Origin: Pseudomonadota bacterium
GTDB taxonomy: Bacteria > Pseudomonadota > Gammaproteobacteria > Xanthomonadales > Xanthomonadaceae
Length of the DNA: 14,117 nt
Direction of reading: 5' to 3'
NCBI GenBank assembly: GCA_023391775.1
Contig: JAEWAG010000153.1
Span: 1-14,117 of the forward strand
The notes beneath the pieces are model-generated. The model was not told the origin of the DNA. It was given only the letters and a program-made list of their open reading frames with translations, and did not search any database. The translations under genes were made by a program, and so were the position numbers. Positions 6,580 to 14,117 of this stretch are shown piece by piece. The stretch's first letter is position 1. Each line of letters opens with the position of its first letter.

Positions 6580-7482
6580 TCAGCCGAAGCGGGTGCGGGA
6601 AAGGCGGTACATGCCGGCGGCGGCCAGGTCCTCGTGGTGGCGCTGTACGGCGAAGCCCTCGGCAGCCAGGGCGCGTGCATAGCGCTCCAGCAGGCTGTCG
6701 CTGCCGACCAGGTGCACCGTCGCGCCGCGGTCCAGCCGGGCCAGCGCCGGTGCCAGTTCGTGCCCCAGCAGCAGGCCGGACAGATAGGACGGCAGCGCCT
6801 GCGCGGCAAAGCGCTCGAACAGGGCGGCCGTGCGCACGCCGAACAGGTCCTGCAGCAGCCCGGTGCCGCGTCGCGCCTGGTCCAGTCCCGCATCAAAGGC
6901 CGCCTCGTCCAGGGGCGGTTCGGCCTGCGGCATGCACCGGGCGAGAATGCTGTGGCCGCGCAGCAGGCCGTACATCTCGCCGGTCAGCGCGGTGGAGATG
7001 GTGGTCACCCGGCCGTCCTCCACCTGCACCCACTTGCTGTGGGTGCCGGGCAGGCAGACGGTATGCGCGCCGGGACCGAGCGGGTCGAGCAGGCCGGCGA
7101 TCTGGCTCTCCTCGCCGCGCATCACGTCCGCCGCGTCGGCGGTGTGGTCGGCCAGGCCAGGCACGCACCACACCTGGCGCGAGGCCAGTGCCGGTTCCTG
7201 CCGGGCCACCCCGCCCAGATCGACCATGCCTGCCGCCAAGGATCGGATGTCGGCGGGGCAGGGCAGGTAAGGCACCTCCACCCAGCCGCCGCGCGCGCCG
7301 ACCATGCCGCACAGCACCAGCAGCGGGTCGTCCCAGCCGTCGACCACCGCGGCCAGCGCCTGCGTATGGCGGCCCTCGCAGGCGAGCGCGCCGCGGTCGC
7401 TGCCGCGTCGTTCCAGCACCTGCCCCGTCGGGTCCAGACGGTATGCGCGGAGCCGGCTGCCGCCCCAGTCGACGGCGATCAA
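6580..7482 (-). CDS. dgoK: 2-dehydro-3-deoxygalactonokinase DgoK
   Basis: DgoK uses ATP to phosphorylate 2-keto-3-deoxy-D-galactonate to its 6-phosphate, the third step of galactonate catabolism. The 300-aa product has the ASKHA-type N-terminal phosphate loop [15 protein letters not shown] (2-16), [19 protein letters not shown] (58-76), MRGEESQI (121-128), [10 protein letters not shown] (144-153) and TGEMYGLL (167-174), all typical of the family. The start is a TTG at 7482 whose last bases overlap the TGA of the lactonase gene (TTGA), with GTGGAG about 8 bases upstream; it places IAVDWG immediately after the initiator, as expected. The frame continues far upstream, but those residues are antisense-like noise within the lactonase gene. 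It is the last gene of the dgoA-dgoD-lactonase-dgoK operon. Confidence 0.94.
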   Translation of the reverse strand: MIAVDWGGSRLRAYRLDPTGQVLERRGSDRGALACEGRHTQALAAVVDGWDDPLLVLCGMVGARGGWVEVPYLPCPADIRSLAAGMVDLGGVARQEPALASRQVWCVPGLADHTADAADVMRGEESQIAGLLDPLGPGAHTVCLPGTHSKWVQVEDGRVTTISTALTGEMYGLLRGHSILARCMPQAEPPLDEAAFDAGLDQARRGTGLLQDLFGVRTAALFERFAAQALPSYLSGLLLGHELAPALARLDRGATVHLVGSDSLLERYARALAAEGFAVQRHHEDLAAAGMYRLSRTRFG

Positions 7483-8384
7483 GCAGGCAGCTCCACGCGG
7501 CTTTCGGGCAGGCCGAGGGGCGCTCCCAGCGCGACCGCATACAGGCCGCCAGAAGCGGGTGCGCGCTCGCGGGCGGCCGGGTCCAGCCCCTGCGGCGAGG
7601 TGATCACGTACAGCGTGTCCATGGCCGGGCCGCCGATGGCGCAGCACGACGGCTGCGGGACCGGCAGCTCGATGCGGCGCCGGCGGCTGCCATCGGCGCC
7701 GAAACAGGCCACGTGCGCCCCGTCCCAGCGGGCGTTCCAGAGCATGCCCTCGGCATCGATACAGGAGCCGTCCGGATAGCCGGTGGTGGCGTCGGCGGGC
7801 GCACGCACGCGTGGCGGGCCGACCCGGGCGGCAACCGGGTCGTAGTCGGCCTGCAGGATGGCGCCGTCGGTGGTGTCGCACCAGTGGAGGGTGAAGCCGT
7901 CGCGCGAGAAGCAGATCGAGTTTGGGATGCCCACGCCCGGCAGCGGCAGCCGGCGCAGGCCGTGTGCCGCGGAGTACTGGTACATCGCACCGGTCGGCGC
8001 ATGGCCCGGGGTCTCGTTCATCGTGCCGAACACGAAATTGCCGTGGCGGTCGGCGCGGCCGTCGTTGCTGCGGTGGCCGGGTCCGGCGTGCGCGATGTCG
8101 GCCAGGTGCCGCAGCTGCAGCGGCGCGGGCGAGTCGGCATCGACCTCGGCGCGGTGCAGCGCACCGGCCAGCGCCAGCAGCACGGTATTGCCCGGCCCCA
8201 GGCCGATGCATCCGGGGCGGTCGGGGAGGACCCAGTGGCGGGTCAGCCCGTCGCCGGGGCGGTGCAGCCACAGGCGGCTGCCGTCGATGTCCACCCACAG
8301 CACGGCCTGGCGGCGTTCGCACCAGACCACGCCCTCGCCATGCGAACACTTCGAATCGACGACCAGGCGCGGACTGTTGTGCAT
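7479..8384 (-). CDS. SMP-30/gluconolaconase/LRE-family sugar lactonase (likely galactonolactonase)
   Basis: A 301-residue six-bladed beta-propeller lactonase of the SMP-30/regucalcin family, which opens aldonolactones to aldonic acids with one divalent metal. The metal ligands expected from SMP-30 are all visible: Glu17 in SHGEGVVW, Asn155 in GIPNSICFS and Asp205 in TGYPDGSCID. The substrate-loop motif RSNDGRADRHGNFVFGT (105-121) is also present. There is no signal peptide, so it is cytoplasmic. ATG 8384 has TAGGAG about 6 bases upstream. It starts 7 bp behind the dgoD stop and overlaps dgoK by 4 bp, so it is part of the dgo operon. That context makes D-galactono-1,4-lactone the likeliest substrate, supplying galactonate to DgoD; gluconolactone or arabinonolactone activity cannot be excluded from sequence. 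Confidence 0.9.
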   Translation of the reverse strand: MHNSPRLVVDSKCSHGEGVVWCERRQAVLWVDIDGSRLWLHRPGDGLTRHWVLPDRPGCIGLGPGNTVLLALAGALHRAEVDADSPAPLQLRHLADIAHAGPGHRSNDGRADRHGNFVFGTMNETPGHAPTGAMYQYSAAHGLRRLPLPGVGIPNSICFSRDGFTLHWCDTTDGAILQADYDPVAARVGPPRVRAPADATTGYPDGSCIDAEGMLWNARWDGAHVACFGADGSRRRRIELPVPQPSCCAIGGPAMDTLYVITSPQGLDPAARERAPASGGLYAVALGAPLGLPESRVELPA

Positions 8385-8391
8385 GGGGCTC

Positions 8392-9540
8392 CTACCATTC
8401 GGCAATGCTGGCGTCGGCGTGGCGCCAGACGGGGTTGCGCCAGTCCGGGGGATTGGCGTGGGCGTGGCGCAGCCGTTCCTCGTCGACCTGGACACCCAGG
8501 CCCGGGCCCGGCAGCGCGCGGATGTCGCCATTGTCGCAGCGGAAGTCGTCCTTGTTGACCACGTAGTCCAGCAGGTCGGCGCCCTGGTTGTAGTGGATGC
8601 CGATGCTCTGCTCCTGCAACACCGCGTTGTGCGAGACGAAGTCCAGCTGCAGGCAGGCGGCCAGTGCCACCGGCCCCAGCGGGCAGTGCGGGGCGATGGC
8701 CACGTCGTAGGCCTCGGCCATCGCCGCGATCTTCAGGCACTCGGTGATGCCGCCGGCGTGCGACAGGTCCGGCTGCAGGATGGCCAGGCCCCCCGCCTCC
8801 AGCACCCGCTTGAACTCGAAGCGCGAATACATGCGCTCACCCGCCGCCAGCGGGATCGACGTGGCCGCGGCCAGGCGCGGGTAGTACTCGGCCTGCTCGG
8901 GCAGCACCGGCTCTTCGACGAACAGCGGCTTGAACGGCTCCAGCTCGCGCAGCAGCGCCCGGGCCATCGGCGCGCCGACCCGGCCGTGGAAGTCCACGCC
9001 GAAGTCCACGCTGTCGCCGAAGGCCTCGCGCACCGCTGCGACCTTGGCCACGGCCCGGTCCACCGCGCGCGGGCTGTCGACCAGCTTCATCTCCTCGGTG
9101 CCGTTGAACTTGAAGGTGTCAAAGCCCAGCTCGCGGTAGCCGCGGATCTGTTCGACCAGCTCGGCCGGCCGGTCGCCACCGGCCCAGCGATAGGTCTTCA
9201 TGCGCTCGCGCACCCGGCCGCCGAGCAGCTCGTACACCGGCACGCCCAGGGCCTTGCCCTTGATGTCCCACAGGGCCTGGTCGATGCCGGCGATCGCGCT
9301 CATCAGGATCGGGCCACCGCGGTAGAAGCCGCCGCGGTACAGCGTCTGCCACAGGTCGTTGATGCGCGACGGATCCTTGCCGACCACGTACTCGCCCAGC
9401 TCGTGCACCGCGGCCTCGACGGTGCGCGCACGGCCTTCGACGACCGGCTCGCCCCAGCCGGTGACGCCCTCGTCGGTTTCCACCTTCAGGAACAGCCAGC
9501 GTGGTGCGGCATGGTAGGTGGTGAGGCGGGTGATCTTCAT
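8392..9540 (-). CDS. dgoD: D-galactonate dehydratase DgoD
   Basis: An enolase-superfamily enzyme that dehydrates D-galactonate to 2-keto-3-deoxy-D-galactonate. At 382 aa it equals the E. coli length, and the key residues fall at the same positions: metal ligands Asp183 (in GVDFHGR), Glu209 (FVEEP) and Glu235 (AAGERMYSR), and the acid/base histidines His185 and His285 (APHCPLGP). The N-terminal capping domain (1-about 125, [40 protein letters not shown]) and the barrel (about 126-340) are intact. The start ATG 9540 overlaps the dgoA stop as ATGA and has no good ribosome site of its own, pointing to translational coupling. Stop is TAG. The exact agreement of catalytic residues favours galactonate over other acid-sugar dehydratase substrates. 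Confidence 0.97.
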   Translation of the reverse strand: MKITRLTTYHAAPRWLFLKVETDEGVTGWGEPVVEGRARTVEAAVHELGEYVVGKDPSRINDLWQTLYRGGFYRGGPILMSAIAGIDQALWDIKGKALGVPVYELLGGRVRERMKTYRWAGGDRPAELVEQIRGYRELGFDTFKFNGTEEMKLVDSPRAVDRAVAKVAAVREAFGDSVDFGVDFHGRVGAPMARALLRELEPFKPLFVEEPVLPEQAEYYPRLAAATSIPLAAGERMYSRFEFKRVLEAGGLAILQPDLSHAGGITECLKIAAMAEAYDVAIAPHCPLGPVALAACLQLDFVSHNAVLQEQSIGIHYNQGADLLDYVVNKDDFRCDNGDIRALPGPGLGVQVDEERLRHAHANPPDWRNPVWRHADASIAEW

Positions 9541-10163
9541 TGGGCGTGGTTCACGAGGGACTGGCGGAAGCGGCGTGCATGCATACGCGTGGTATCGGCC
9601 GCCTGGCCGGGTCGGTAAAGGTCGCTGCCGATGCCGGCGCCGGAACAGCCGGCGGCCAGCCACTGCGGGAGGTTGTCCGGGGTGATGCCGCCGACGGCGA
9701 AGACCGGCACCTCGACGGGCAGGACCGCGCGAAGGGCCTGGACATGGGCGGTGCCGTAGGTGGTAGCCGGGAACAGCTTGAGCATCCGGGCGCCGGCATC
9801 GATCGCGGCGAACGCCTCGCTGGCGGTGGCAAAGCCGGCCAGCACCTGCATCCCGGCATCGACCGCGTGGCGGATCAGTCGCGGGTTGGTGTTGGGGGTG
9901 ACGATGAAGCGTGCGCCCAGTTCACCCAGCGCATCGACCTGGGCCGGGTGCAGGACGGTGCCGCCGCCGATCCAGGCCTGATCGCCGAAATCGCGCACGG
10001 CCTGGCCGATGCTGGTCCGCCAGTCCGGCGAGTTGAGCGGCACCTCGATGGCGTCGTATCCCTCCTCCAGCAGGACCTGGAGGTGGGCGGGCGCGTGCAC
10101 GGGCTCGATGCCGCGCAGGATCGCCACCAGTGGCAGCCGGAACGGCACCGGGCGCGCGTTCAT
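9537..10163 (-). CDS. dgoA: 2-dehydro-3-deoxy-6-phosphogalactonate aldolase DgoA
   Basis: A class I aldolase of the KDPG/KDPGal family that cleaves 2-keto-3-deoxy-6-phosphogalactonate to pyruvate and D-glyceraldehyde 3-phosphate. The 208-aa TIM barrel shows [10 protein letters not shown] (12-21), [10 protein letters not shown] (39-48, catalytic Glu40), [15 protein letters not shown] (65-79), [12 protein letters not shown] (86-97), the Schiff-base motif MLKLFPAT (127-134, Lys129; E. coli DgoA Lys126) and [18 protein letters not shown] (about 155-172). The IEVPLNSP motif is the DgoA form; the Entner-Doudoroff enzyme Eda usually differs here. ATG 10163 is preceded by GGAGG about 6 bases away, the strongest ribosome site in the operon, consistent with being the first gene. 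It overlaps dgoD by 4 bp. Confidence 0.96.
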   Translation of the reverse strand: MNARPVPFRLPLVAILRGIEPVHAPAHLQVLLEEGYDAIEVPLNSPDWRTSIGQAVRDFGDQAWIGGGTVLHPAQVDALGELGARFIVTPNTNPRLIRHAVDAGMQVLAGFATASEAFAAIDAGARMLKLFPATTYGTAHVQALRAVLPVEVPVFAVGGITPDNLPQWLAAGCSGAGIGSDLYRPGQAADTTRMHARRFRQSLVNHAQ

Positions 10164-10370
10164 GGGCGGCCTCCGCGCGCGTGGCGGGCGAGCGGTGCGG
10201 CAGCGGCCGGGCAGGCCAGGTATCGGCTCAAGGCAGTCTCCGTGGGCGACGGGCGGGGCATGGAGGGGAAGAGTGCCCGACATACGTCACGGGCATAGCG
10301 TGACCGCAATGAGCTATGTTTGGAAATGAAATATCAGGTTCTACCTATTCCCATACTGCATGCCCAAGCC
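10164..10370. promoter_or_regulatory. Divergent dgoA / lysR regulatory region with overlapping dyads
   Basis: 207 gene-free bases. The dyad-rich core is 10280-10319: CATAGC (10294-10299) / GCTATG (10313-10318), 13-bp spacer; GTCAC (10286-10290) / GTGAC (10300-10304); and ACATA (10280-10284) / TATGT (10315-10319). These overlapping dyads are where a LysR-type regulator would be expected to bind. A leftward promoter for dgoA may be TTGCGG (10309-10304), a 19-bp spacer and TATGTC (10284-10279), which would be fully overlapped by the dyads. Rightward, TTGGAA (10320-10325) followed 16 bp later by TACCTA is a weak candidate for lysR. The dyads are read directly; protein binding and promoter activity are inferred. 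Confidence 0.5.
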
Positions 10371-11339
10371 ATGACCACGCCGCCGCCCACCTCGCACTGG
10401 GCCAACCCGGCTCGCCTCAAGACCCGCCACCTGATGCTGCTGCTGCACCTGGACGAGCAGGGCTCGGTGCTGCGAGCGGCCGAGGCGGCGCGGATGACCC
10501 AGCCGGCGGCCTCCAAACTTCTGGCCGAGATGGAAGGACTGCTGGGCGTGCCGCTGTTCGACCGCCACGCCCGCGGCGTGCAGCCGACCTTGTACGGGCA
10601 GGTGCTGATCCGTCGCGCGCGCAGCGCGTTGCTGGAGATCGGGCGCGCGCAGGAGGAAATCGCCGCCCTGCGCGACGGTCGCATGGGCCAGGCCTCGATC
10701 GGCACCGTGGTCAATCCCGGCACGAACCTGGTCCCGGCTGCGGTGGCGGCGATCAAGCGCGAGCACCCGGACATCCTGGTGCGGGTGGAGATGGACTACA
10801 GCCGGCCGCTGGTGGCGCGCCTGCTGGACGGGCAGCTGGACCTGGTGGTTGGCCGGATCATGGAACCGGCCGGCGGCAAGGACCTGGAGTTCGAGCCGCT
10901 GGCCGAGGAGCCGCATTCGGTGATCGTGCGCAGCGACCACCCGCTGGCCGGCCGCGAGGGTCTGGTCCATGCGGACCTGGCGCCCTATGGCTGGATCCTG
11001 CCGCCGCCGGACAGCGTGCTGCGCACGCGCTTGGACACCATGTTCCTCGAGCATGGCCTGCAGCCGCCGGCCAACGTCGTGGAGACCTCCTCGTTGCCGG
11101 TGACGGTGAACCTGCTGCGCGCCAGCGACCTGCTGACCGCGCTGCCGGCCGAAGCAGTGGCGCCGTACCTGGCCGCGCGGCAGCTGGCGGTGCTGCCGCT
11201 GGAGCTGGGCGTGGGCATGGAATCGTTCGGCATCATCCGGCGCCGCCACCTGTTGTCCCCAGCGGCGCAGCGGGTGCTGGACGCCCTTCGCGTCGCGGCG
11301 GCCTCTCTCTACCCGCAAACAGCGCGGGACCGGGATTGA
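10371..11339 (+). CDS. LysR-family transcriptional regulator, probable dgo operon regulator
   Basis: A 322-residue LysR-type regulator. The winged helix-turn-helix lies at about 15-75 (LKTRHLMLLLHLDEQGSVLR, 16-35; MTQPAASKLLAEMEGLLGVP, 42-61), followed by the linker helix (about 76-100) and a two-lobed periplasmic-binding-like effector domain (about 105-310) with GTVVNPGTNLVPAAV and QLDLVVGRI. The N-terminal sequence resembles the GbpR/GalR-like subgroup of LysR proteins linked to sugar and sugar-acid use. I chose ATG 10371: the frame opens at TTG 10320 with an ATG at 10326, but the 15-residue extension has no family resemblance and may overlap the promoter. Neither start has a clear ribosome site. 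Divergence from dgoA is the usual LysR layout and suggests control of dgo by galactonate or a pathway intermediate. E. coli uses the unrelated GntR-type DgoR instead. Confidence 0.9.
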   Translation: MTTPPPTSHWANPARLKTRHLMLLLHLDEQGSVLRAAEAARMTQPAASKLLAEMEGLLGVPLFDRHARGVQPTLYGQVLIRRARSALLEIGRAQEEIAALRDGRMGQASIGTVVNPGTNLVPAAVAAIKREHPDILVRVEMDYSRPLVARLLDGQLDLVVGRIMEPAGGKDLEFEPLAEEPHSVIVRSDHPLAGREGLVHADLAPYGWILPPPDSVLRTRLDTMFLEHGLQPPANVVETSSLPVTVNLLRASDLLTALPAEAVAPYLAARQLAVLPLELGVGMESFGIIRRRHLLSPAAQRVLDALRVAAASLYPQTARDRD

Positions 11340-11513
11340 TCCCTGGGTTCGGCGGGCAGGGAGCCGCGTGCACGGGGGTCGCACAAGGTGCTTGACCGGC
11401 GTCACGTGGTAGCGTTAACGTCATATTCACGTACTTCCGCTGGAAGCAGAAGACGTGCCGGGTCCAACGCCCGGCAAATTGAAAAAATCAGGTATCTCTG
11501 GGAGGGGAACTGG
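11340..11513 (+). promoter_or_regulatory. Leader and promoter region of the TonB-dependent receptor gene
   Basis: 174 gene-free bases. A sigma-70-like pair is TTGACC (11392-11397), an 18-bp spacer and TAACGT (11416-11421). Overlapping it is TGGTAGCG followed by TTAACG (11407-11420), which includes the 8-bp palindrome CGTTAACG (11413-11420). The left half resembles LacI-family operators (TGGTAGCG-type half-sites) known upstream of sugar receptors in Xanthomonas and Caulobacter. Further down, TGCCGGG (11456-11462) / CCCGGCA (11470-11476) makes a 7-bp hairpin with a 7-base loop, followed by an A-rich run and then the strong GGGAGGGG ribosome site. I see no terminator for lysR. Confidence 0.45.
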
Positions 11514-14117
11514 ATGTCGAAGTATATGAACCGTGCCGCCGGCCGCGGCGCGAAGTCGCGTCTGCACCTGCAGCCGTGCGCTCTTGCCATGGGTGTCGCC
11601 CTGGTCCTGGCCGGAACCGGCGTGCAGGCCCAGGAGTCCACCACCTCCGAGCAGGCTGTCGAGCTGGAGACCGTGCAGGTCACCGGCTTGCGTGGAAGCC
11701 TGATGCGCGCCCAGGACCTGAAGCAGGATGCCGAGCAGATCATTGACTCGGTGACCGCCCAGGACATCGGCGCCCTGCCGGACCGCAGCGTCACCGAGAC
11801 CCTGAAGCGCGTCTCCGGCGTGACAGTCACCGGCTTCGCGGCGCGTGACGATACCGACCACTTCTCCGCCGAAGGCAGCGGCGTGATGATCCGCGGCCTG
11901 ACCTTCGTCCGCGGCGAGCTCAACGGCCGCGACGTGTTCAGCGCCAACGGCGGCCGTGGCCTGAGCTTCGAGGAAGTGCCCGCCGAGCTGATGGCCGGCG
12001 TGGACGTGTACAAGAACCCCTCCGCCGAGATCATCGAGGGCGGCCTGGGTGGCACGGTGAACCTGCGCACCCGCAAGCCGTTCGACGAGCCGGGCCGCAA
12101 GATTTCCGGCAGCGTGGACTACAACTACGGCGACAAGGCCAAGGAAGCGCGTCCTTCGGCCTCGTTCCTGTTCTCCGACCGCTGGCAGACCGGCGTCGGC
12201 GAGATGGGCTTCCTGGCCAACATCTCCTACTCGGAGCTGGCGACCCAGTCCGATGGCATCCAGATCCAGCCGTACTCCCGCCGTGGCCGCACCCCGGCCG
12301 AGCAGCCGGAAGGCCTGCCCAACGGCGAGGGCTGGGTGTACGACTGGGAGCAGGAGGCGTGGGTGTCCTCGGACAGCCAGCGTGACCTGCTGCTGGAAGG
12401 CACCGATTTCGACCACGTGTTCGTCCCCGGTGGCGTGAACTGGCGCCGCACCGACTTCGACCGCAAGCGCCAGGGTGGTGCGTTCGCGTTCCAGTGGCGT
12501 CCCAGCGACAACACCGAGATCGTCACCCAGGTCATCACCTCCAAGTACGAGATGACCTGGCGCGAGCACTTCATGGAGTACGCCGGTGCCGGTGAGGCCA
12601 ACAACACCGACAACTGGACCGGCGATCCGAACTACTACGGCAACGCCTATGACGGTGGCGACGGCCTGGCCGACCGCACCAACAAGCTCATCCCGATGCC
12701 GGGTACGCAGTTCACCTACGACCAGTACGGCCGCTTCCTGAAGGGCGCGATCCGCCTGGGCGGCTGGCGCGGCCAGCCGGGCGAAGAGGTCCCTTCGATG
12801 TACCAGGGCCCTGGCATCCAGTTCGCCGTGGGCAACCGCTTCAACCAGCAGAGTTCGCAGACCACCGACTGGTCGACCAGCTTCCGTCACTACATGACGG
12901 ACAACCTGATCATGCGCGGCGACTTCCAGTACGTGAAGGCCAAGAGCGACCAGGTCGATATGTCGGTCCACACGTCGTCGCTGATCGAGGGCATCACCCT
13001 CGACCTGACCGGCAAGTACCCGTCGGTCACCCTGGACGATCCGAGCTACGCGCTGCAGAAGGAGAACTACTTCTGGCGCTCGGCCATGGACCACCTGGCC
13101 GACAACGAGGGTACCGAGCGCGCTGCGCGCCTGGACTTCGAGTACAACTTCGACAACAGCGACTGGCTGCGCATGGCCCGGTTCGGCGTGCGTCTGGCCG
13201 ACCGCAGCTACACCAGCCTGTACACGACCTACAACTGGGGCGTGATCAGCGATGACTGGAACCGGATCGAGAACCCGGATCCGAGCCGTCCGCCGGTGGC
13301 GTGGCTGGACCAGTACTACGGCGACCAGGCCCAGCTGTACACCCTGAAGGACTTCTTCGGTGGCCGGGCCAACGTTCCCACCCAGTTCTGGGCGGCCAAC
13401 GACGCGTTCGTGGACATCGCCAAGATCCGCGATTCGCTGGCGACCATCCCCGGCGCGCAGTGGCGTCCGATCGCCTACTCGCCGGATGCGATCAACACCC
13501 AGGACGAGCGTACCCAGGCGGCCTACGGCATCCTGTACTTCGAGAACTACGACCGCTTCGGCGCGCCGGTCGACGGCAACGTCGGCGTGCGCGTGGTCAA
13601 GACCAGCGTCGAGAGCGTCGGTGGCGGCCTGATGCCGGACATGACCACCGGCTACCTGGAGACGGTCGACCCGGCGGTGCGTGAGGCGTTCTACGGCCAG
13701 TACTTCGAAGACACCTCGCGCAGCTCCTACACCGACGTGCTGCCGAGCCTGAACGTCCGCGTGCGCTTCGACCACGGCCTGCAGTGGCGCTTCGCCGCGT
13801 CCACGGCGATCGCCCGTCCGGAGTTCCGCCTGATGCAGATCTGGATCACGCTGGGTGCCAGCGCGGCCGGCTGCTCGCAGGCGATCACCGACGGCCTGCG
13901 TGACGAGACCGACCTGTGCAGCTTCGATGACCTGAGCTACAGCGGCAGCGGCGGCAACCCGGACCTGAAGCCGATGCGGGCCAACCAGTTCGACACCGCG
14001 CTGGAGTGGTACTTCGGTCCGGCCAACATCGCGAACATCACGCTGTTCACCAAGGACGTGAAGGACTACTTCGCCACGTCGGTCGCTACCGAGGTGATCG
14101 ACGGCCGCAACTACGTC
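11514..14117 (+). CDS. TonB-dependent outer-membrane receptor, Xanthomonas/Caulobacter type (3' end beyond window)
   Basis: An outer-membrane gated importer energised by TonB-ExbB-ExbD; 868 residues are visible with no stop. ATG 11514 has a strong GGGAGGGG site. Residues 1-39 are a signal peptide (basic start, hydrophobic 23-35, cleavage likely after VQA). A TonB-box-like ETVQVTG lies at 52-58. The plug domain (about 72-188) has QDIGALPDRSVTETLKRVSG (83-102), MIRGLT (125-130) and EVPAELMAGVDVYKNPSAEI (154-173), then GGLGGTVNLRTRKP (176-189) leading into the barrel. The barrel has long extracellular loops; Cys787 and Cys802 may form a loop disulfide. The plug is typical of the large sugar-oligomer receptors of Xanthomonadaceae and Caulobacter (TonB-Xanth-Caul type), usually about 900-1000 aa, so perhaps 50-120 residues are missing. 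No N-terminal FecA-like signalling domain is present. Substrate unknown; the neighbouring dgo operon suggests a galactose- or galactonate-containing compound. Confidence 0.95.
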   Translation, partial: MSKYMNRAAGRGAKSRLHLQPCALAMGVALVLAGTGVQAQESTTSEQAVELETVQVTGLRGSLMRAQDLKQDAEQIIDSVTAQDIGALPDRSVTETLKRVSGVTVTGFAARDDTDHFSAEGSGVMIRGLTFVRGELNGRDVFSANGGRGLSFEEVPAELMAGVDVYKNPSAEIIEGGLGGTVNLRTRKPFDEPGRKISGSVDYNYGDKAKEARPSASFLFSDRWQTGVGEMGFLANISYSELATQSDGIQIQPYSRRGRTPAEQPEGLPNGEGWVYDWEQEAWVSSDSQRDLLLEGTDFDHVFVPGGVNWRRTDFDRKRQGGAFAFQWRPSDNTEIVTQVITSKYEMTWREHFMEYAGAGEANNTDNWTGDPNYYGNAYDGGDGLADRTNKLIPMPGTQFTYDQYGRFLKGAIRLGGWRGQPGEEVPSMYQGPGIQFAVGNRFNQQSSQTTDWSTSFRHYMTDNLIMRGDFQYVKAKSDQVDMSVHTSSLIEGITLDLTGKYPSVTLDDPSYALQKENYFWRSAMDHLADNEGTERAARLDFEYNFDNSDWLRMARFGVRLADRSYTSLYTTYNWGVISDDWNRIENPDPSRPPVAWLDQYYGDQAQLYTLKDFFGGRANVPTQFWAANDAFVDIAKIRDSLATIPGAQWRPIAYSPDAINTQDERTQAAYGILYFENYDRFGAPVDGNVGVRVVKTSVESVGGGLMPDMTTGYLETVDPAVREAFYGQYFEDTSRSSYTDVLPSLNVRVRFDHGLQWRFAASTAIARPEFRLMQIWITLGASAAGCSQAITDGLRDETDLCSFDDLSYSGSGGNPDLKPMRANQFDTALEWYFGPANIANITLFTKDVKDYFATSVATEVIDGRNYV

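Noticed and set aside
6580..8349. A 589-residue fused protein ending in DgoK
   Set aside because: Only the last 300 residues are DgoK; the upstream part is out of frame within the lactonase gene and rich in Arg/Pro. The TTG at 7482 gives the family length.
7858..9618. 586-codon plus-strand frame across the lactonase, dgoD and dgoA
   Set aside because: It covers parts of three intact dgo genes on the other strand and has no recognisable motif; this is a GC-driven shadow.
11427..13775. 782-codon open frame on the minus strand opposite the TonB-dependent receptor
   Set aside because: It is a mirror of receptor codons (Val/His/Gly-rich, no domain), and the receptor on the plus strand is unmistakable with signal peptide, plug and ribosome site.
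1..14117. CRISPR, toxin-antitoxin, phage defence, transposon or integration site
   Set aside because: No regularly spaced repeats, no transposase or integrase motif, no tRNA with flanking direct repeats, and no local change in base composition. All genes belong to known chromosomal families.

Overview
The window is one uninterrupted, very GC-rich, gene-dense stretch of what looks like a chromosome. Gene families, codon use and gene order suggest a gammaproteobacterium of the Xanthomonadaceae/Lysobacteraceae (Lysobacter, Luteimonas, Pseudoxanthomonas or a near relative). Clues are a Xanthomonas-type PrxQ peroxiredoxin, a Xanthomonas/Caulobacter-type TonB-dependent receptor, and a LysR/dgo cluster of the kind found there. 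The genus is inferred from recall of protein families, not from a search. I see no rRNA, tRNA, CRISPR array, insertion sequence, integrase or prophage gene.

Left part (1-4326, all minus strand). Reading leftward from the middle: gcvR (ACT-domain regulator of the glycine cleavage system), a PrxQ/Bcp peroxiredoxin 15 bp behind it, a PIN-PhoH ATPase, a DUF1275/YoaK membrane protein, and thiD (thiamine pyrimidine kinase), whose 3' end lies beyond the window. A strong 10-bp-stem hairpin follows phoH.

Middle (4327-6500). dapA and a short BamC-like lipoprotein run rightward, divergent from gcvR-prx. This matches the E. coli order (bcp-gcvR / dapA-bamC). The divergent gap holds a perfect 9-bp inverted repeat that carries a promoter-like -35/-10 pair in each direction, the most interesting regulatory structure here. 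bamC then converges on fdxA (7Fe ferredoxin) across 236 gene-free bases with two GC hairpins.

Right part (6580-14117). A tightly packed minus-strand operon, dgoA - dgoD - SMP-30 lactonase - dgoK, encodes the phosphorylating De Ley-Doudoroff route: (galactonolactone ->) galactonate -> 2-keto-3-deoxygalactonate -> KDP-galactonate -> pyruvate + glyceraldehyde 3-phosphate. ATGA and TTGA overlaps suggest translational coupling. A LysR regulator is divergent from the operon across a dyad-rich gap. Behind lysR, a large TonB-dependent receptor begins with its own promoter-like region and runs off the window; it is a plausible outer-membrane importer for a related sugar. No inner-membrane galactonate transporter or galactose dehydrogenase is visible.

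Most of the window is conserved housekeeping and sugar catabolism. I found no convincing new defence or mobile system. The second-look items are regulatory structures, unusual starts and operon composition.
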